Source: WRGT01 sp964450405 (GTDB taxonomy: Bacteria > Spirochaetota > UBA4802 > UBA5550). From it: DNA of 64,000 bases. Positions 61,136 through 64,000 of this stretch are shown here, one piece after another. The DNA lies in contig CAYVCQ010000010.1 of the NCBI GenBank assembly GCA_964450405.1, positions 1-64,000 of the forward strand, written 5' to 3'. The translations under genes were made by a program, and so were the position numbers. Every line of letters begins with the position of its first letter. The stretch's first letter is position 1. A model generated the notes under the pieces. It ran no database searches. It was not told the DNA's origin and saw only the letters and a list, made by a program, of their open reading frames with translations.

Positions 61136-61964
61136 AAATATCAATGACTTTGCCAGATCTAAACGAGAGAAGTCCCCGATTTCGATGGTTACATGTTATG
61201 ATTATGGATTTGCCCGCCTTGTAGAGCAGACCGATATTGACGTAATTCTGATTGGAGACTCACTTGGCAATGCCGTTGCCGGTTATGAAAGTACAATTCC
61301 GGTAACTGTTGATCAGATGATCTATCATACAGAAATAGTAAAGAGGGGCGCTCCGTCAAAGTTCATCGTATGTGATCTTCCTTTTATGAGCTACCATGTT
61401 TCCGTTGAGGATAGTCTCCGTAATGCCGGAAGAATAATGAAGGAAACCGGATGTCATGCAGTAAAGCTTGAAGGCGGGGAGGATTTTGTTCCTGTAGTTA
61501 AGGCTCTTGTGAAGGCTTCTATTCCTGTAATGGGCCATCTTGGGCTTACACCTCAATCGGTTCATAAACTCGGAGGATATACAGTACAGGGCAGAGATGA
61601 GGACAAGCGTAAGATTATGATCCAGGATGCGAAGATGCTCGAAGAGGCCGGTGCTTTTTCTCTTGTTCTTGAAATGGTTCCTGAAGAACTTGCAAAGGAG
61701 ATAACTGAATCAATTTCTATTCCTACAATAGGGATAGGCGGAGGGCGTTACTGTGACGGGCAGGTTCTGGTAATAAATGATCTTCTCGGGATGAATGAAT
61801 CCTTTACTCCGAAATTCTTAAAAAAGTATGCAGACCTTTCATCTATAATCAGAGGGGCGCTGAATAGTTATAACAGTGAAGTTAAATCCGGAGCATTTCC
61901 AGCTGAGAATAATGTTTTTAAAAGTGAAAAGAAAGACGATCCGGGTAAAGTTTACTCTAAATAG
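61122..61964 (+). CDS. panB: Ketopantoate hydroxymethyltransferase
   Basis: About 280 residues from the ATG at 61122, which has GGAGG 10 bases upstream and avoids a 14-residue extension. ISMVTCYDYGFARLVEQTDI, LIGDSLGNAVAGYESTIPVT, KLEGGEDFVPVVKALVKASI and HLGLTPQSVHKLGGYTVQGR are PanB signatures. It makes ketopantoate from 2-oxoisovalerate and methylene-THF for CoA synthesis. It overlaps folK by 14 bases, linking folate and pantothenate enzymes in one operon. The last 20 residues (FKSEKKDDPGKVYSK) are a charged tail. Confidence 0.95.
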   Translation: MAVFKNINDFARSKREKSPISMVTCYDYGFARLVEQTDIDVILIGDSLGNAVAGYESTIPVTVDQMIYHTEIVKRGAPSKFIVCDLPFMSYHVSVEDSLRNAGRIMKETGCHAVKLEGGEDFVPVVKALVKASIPVMGHLGLTPQSVHKLGGYTVQGRDEDKRKIMIQDAKMLEEAGAFSLVLEMVPEELAKEITESISIPTIGIGGGRYCDGQVLVINDLLGMNESFTPKFLKKYADLSSIIRGALNSYNSEVKSGAFPAENNVFKSEKKDDPGKVYSK

Positions 61965-62047
61965 CCTGAAATTGCTGTTTTTAGGTGACTTTGCTTATGT
62001 AGATTGATAAAATTAAATAAGTTGAATGCTTAATGGTCCGTAATCAT

Positions 62048-62145
62048 GTGTCATTTCGAAGAAGCAATAGCGACGGAGAAATCTTAAATTTATAGTGAAT
62101 TTATGATTTCTCACCCGATGTTTTGACAGAGGTTCGAAATGACAG
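62048..62145. repeat. TCATTTCGAA inverted-repeat element
   Basis: TGTCATTTCGAA (62049-62060) and TTCGAAATGACA (62133-62144) are perfect 12-bp inverted ends. Inside, GAGAAATC (62077-62084) pairs with GATTTCTC (62105-62112). It lies between panB and gap. A second, weaker copy is at 19569-19665. Confidence 0.8.
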
Positions 62146-62208
62146 AGTATTATTTTAAGAACCAGAGATCTTAAGCTGTATTAAAACCAAGTTTCCCAGG
62201 AGGAATAT

Positions 62209-63219
62209 ATGAGCACAAAAATTTCTGTTAATGGTTTCGGCCGGATAGGGAGAAATATCGTTAAGGCGATTTTTATGTACCCGGAGAAGTATAGCGGGCT
62301 TGAGATAGTAAGCGTAAATGATTTAACAGACCCTAAAACACTTGCACATCTTTTTAAATATGATTCTATCTTCGGCGTTTTTGGGGGGGATGTGTCATAT
62401 GATGAAAAATCCATAATAATAAATGGTAAAAAAATACTTGTTCACTCTGAAAAAGATCCTTCTGCTTTGCCGTGGAAATCTGAAGGGATTAAAGTTGTTA
62501 TTGAATCAACAGGTAAATACACTGACCGGGACAAGGCTGCAGCTCACCTGACTGCCGGTGCCGAACGTGTAATAATTACAGCTCCTGCAAAGAAAGAAGA
62601 TATTACAATTGTAATGGGGGTAAATGAAGGGATGTTTGATAAATCTAAACATCAGATAATTTCCAATGCTTCATGTACAACAAACTGTCTTGCCCCTGTC
62701 GCTAAAGTTATAAATGATAAGTTCGGTATTGAGAAAGGATTGATGACTACGATACATTCATATACAAATGATCAGAAGGTTCTTGATGCACCGCATTCGG
62801 ACCTGAGACGCGCTAGAGCAGCGGCACTATCGATGATTCCGACAACTACAGGAGCGGCAAAGGCTGTTGCTCTGGTAATCCCCGATTTGAAGGGAAAGCT
62901 TGACGGAGGGGCAATTCGTGTACCGACACCTGATGTTTCAATTGTTGACCTTGTATGCGTTGTAAAAAAAGATGTAACAGTTGAAGAGATTAATGCTTCA
63001 ATAAAAGAAGCTTCACTCGGCGCTATGAAGGGAATTATTCAATACTGTGACGAACCACTGGTCTCTGTGGATTTTACAGGAAACAGCCATTCTTCAATAT
63101 TTGATGCGGAACTTACCAAGGTGAGCGGCGGAAATCTTGTAAAAGTACTCAGCTGGTACGATAATGAGTGGGGATATTCACTGAGATGTGTTGACCTTAC
63201 ACTGCATATAAGCAAGTGA
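62209..63219 (+). CDS. gap: Glyceraldehyde-3-phosphate dehydrogenase, type I
   Basis: 336 residues. KISVNGFGRIGRNIVKAIFM is the NAD-binding start; the catalytic Cys156 is in SNASCTTNCLAP; HSYTNDQKVLDAPH, RRARAAALSMIPTTTGAAKA and WYDNEWGYSLRCVDL follow. NAD-dependent glycolysis/gluconeogenesis enzyme. GGAGG precedes the ATG by 7 bases. tpiA follows after about 100 bases, with no pgk between them. Confidence 0.97.
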   Translation: MSTKISVNGFGRIGRNIVKAIFMYPEKYSGLEIVSVNDLTDPKTLAHLFKYDSIFGVFGGDVSYDEKSIIINGKKILVHSEKDPSALPWKSEGIKVVIESTGKYTDRDKAAAHLTAGAERVIITAPAKKEDITIVMGVNEGMFDKSKHQIISNASCTTNCLAPVAKVINDKFGIEKGLMTTIHSYTNDQKVLDAPHSDLRRARAAALSMIPTTTGAAKAVALVIPDLKGKLDGGAIRVPTPDVSIVDLVCVVKKDVTVEEINASIKEASLGAMKGIIQYCDEPLVSVDFTGNSHSSIFDAELTKVSGGNLVKVLSWYDNEWGYSLRCVDLTLHISK

Positions 63220-63280
63220 TAAAACTGGTCTCCGCAACGCCTTCGGCACGGCGGAGAAAGGATACCGATAGGTTTTGAGA
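63220..63280. repeat. GC-rich hairpin between gap and tpiA
   Basis: TCTCCGCAACGCC and GGCACGGCGGAGA pair imperfectly around TTCG. AGGTTTTGAGAAAA at the right resembles the right end of the GC-clamped family (GGTTTTTGAGCAATT). It may attenuate or process the gap-tpiA transcript. Confidence 0.5.
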
Positions 63281-63322
63281 AAAACATATCACATACAAAA
63301 ATAATCTGGAGACTAATTGTTT

Positions 63323-64000
63323 ATGGGAAGAAGAAAAATATTTGCCGGGAACTGGAAGATGTATAAAACATATAGTGAGGCGCTTGAACTTGTAAACGGA
63401 CTCACTGCCGGATTAAAAAAAACTGACGGAAGAGAATATCTTCTTTTCCCTCCGTCACCTTATCTTAGAGAAGTATCATCTTTATGCAGCTCAACACCAT
63501 TTGTTACCGGTGCTCAGAATATGCATTTTGAAAATCAGGGTGCATTCACCGGTGAGGTTTCACCGCTAATGGTAAAGGATTGCGGTGCGAAGTTTATACT
63601 TATAGGTCATTCGGAGAGAAGACATGTTTTTCACGAAACAGACGAAGATGTAAACAGAAAAGTGAAAGCTGCAATTGCACATGGAATTGAACCTCTTCTC
63701 TGTGTCGGTGAACTTCTTGAGGAGAGAGAGAGGGGTGAAACTGTCCCTGTATTGAAAAGTCAGATACATGGCGCATTTTCCGGAATTGAAAAAGCTGATG
63801 CAGCAAAAATTTCAATTGCATATGAACCTGTATGGGCAATTGGAACCGGTAAAGTTGCAACCCCTGAAATTGCAGAGGAAGCCCATGTGGCAATCCGTGA
63901 TATTATGAAAGAACTTTATGGAAGCGACATGGCTGCAAGTGTTCCGATTTTATACGGCGGGTCGGTAAAACCTGATAATATTTCCGGTTTGAATAAAATG
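63323..64000 (+). CDS. tpiA: Triosephosphate isomerase, cut by the window end
   Basis: 226 codons are present and the frame is open at the right edge, where about 25 more are expected. FAGNWKMYKTYSEAL carries the N-terminal Lys, LIGHSERR the catalytic His, AYEPVWAIGTG the catalytic Glu, and LYGGSVKPDNI the phosphate loop. It interconverts DHAP and glyceraldehyde-3-phosphate. TCTGGAG lies about 13 bases before the ATG, a slightly long spacing. It is probably co-transcribed with gap through the GC-rich hairpin at 63220-63280. Confidence 0.95.
   Translation, partial: MGRRKIFAGNWKMYKTYSEALELVNGLTAGLKKTDGREYLLFPPSPYLREVSSLCSSTPFVTGAQNMHFENQGAFTGEVSPLMVKDCGAKFILIGHSERRHVFHETDEDVNRKVKAAIAHGIEPLLCVGELLEERERGETVPVLKSQIHGAFSGIEKADAAKISIAYEPVWAIGTGKVATPEIAEEAHVAIRDIMKELYGSDMAASVPILYGGSVKPDNISGLNKM

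Noticed and set aside
1..64000. tRNA or rRNA genes
   Set aside because: I looked for the conserved T-loop and cloverleaf pattern and for rRNA signatures and found none I could support; a covariance search would be decisive.

Overview
The window is a gene-dense, AT-rich bacterial chromosome segment with about 54 protein genes, no rRNA, no convincing tRNA, no CRISPR array, and no insertion sequence or phage gene. Many lipoproteins and signal-peptide proteins, outer-membrane-barrel-like proteins and periplasmic proteins indicate a diderm. A 7TMR-DISM/SpoIIE phosphatase, type III glutamine synthetase, paired CoA-transferases, a ferredoxin-thioredoxin-reductase-like protein and many GGDEF, PAS and kinase proteins fit an anaerobic or facultative environmental bacterium. 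Spirochaetota (a Leptospirales-like or deep uncultured lineage) is my best guess, at low confidence. A run of 100 Ns flanked by an exact 55-base duplication shows that this is a draft, probably metagenomic, scaffold.

Layout. 0-10 kb: a secreted lipase and a beta-propeller lipoprotein, divergent and sharing a palindromic operator; a fatty acyl-CoA reductase-like enzyme; two cNMP-binding/GGDEF proteins in tandem; a metallo-beta-lactamase-fold hydrolase; an Old Yellow Enzyme. 10-16.5 kb: a 17/34-residue repeat protein, a membrane SpoIIE phosphatase, a KtrA-like potassium-channel regulator, a lactate permease and a histone-H1-like basic protein. 17-25 kb: uncharacterised secreted and membrane proteins, then a signalling block (receiver-PAS-histidine kinase, NarL-type regulator, CheY-like receiver, STAS protein, membrane histidine kinase). 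25-30 kb: a TetR regulator with two operator-like palindromes, two CoA-transferases, and a glutaredoxin/FTR-like pair. 30-35 kb: two lipoproteins with related leader peptides and related flanking repeats but unrelated mature parts. 34.8-41.4 kb: CsgG-like/barrel protein, ECF sigma factor with a probable anti-sigma partner, homocysteine methyltransferase, nitroreductase, a VWA-barrel fusion and another barrel. 41.5-49 kb: a group II PLP decarboxylase, GlnN with an 11-bp-phased repeat array upstream, and an HDAC-fold/hydantoinase operon. 49-59 kb: polysaccharide deacetylase, NeuB, glycerol kinase, a stand-alone MshEN-like protein, IlvE, inositol-phosphate synthase and two exported proteins of unknown function. 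59.9-64 kb: DnaC-like ATPase-folK-panB, then gap-tpiA running off the end.

Themes. Cyclic-di-GMP signalling is suggested by two GGDEF proteins and the MshEN-like protein. Several enzymes act on lipids or acyl-CoA (lipase, acyl-CoA reductase, NAPE-PLD-like hydrolase, CoA-transferases, glycerol kinase, inositol-phosphate synthase). The intergenic DNA is rich in short dispersed inverted-repeat elements of at least five families. No single obvious new defence or biosynthetic island is visible. The most unusual candidates are the HDAC-hydantoinase operon, the stand-alone MshEN-like protein, the paired lipoprotein cassettes, the 17-residue repeat protein, the glnN upstream array and a structured-RNA candidate near 30.0-30.3 kb.
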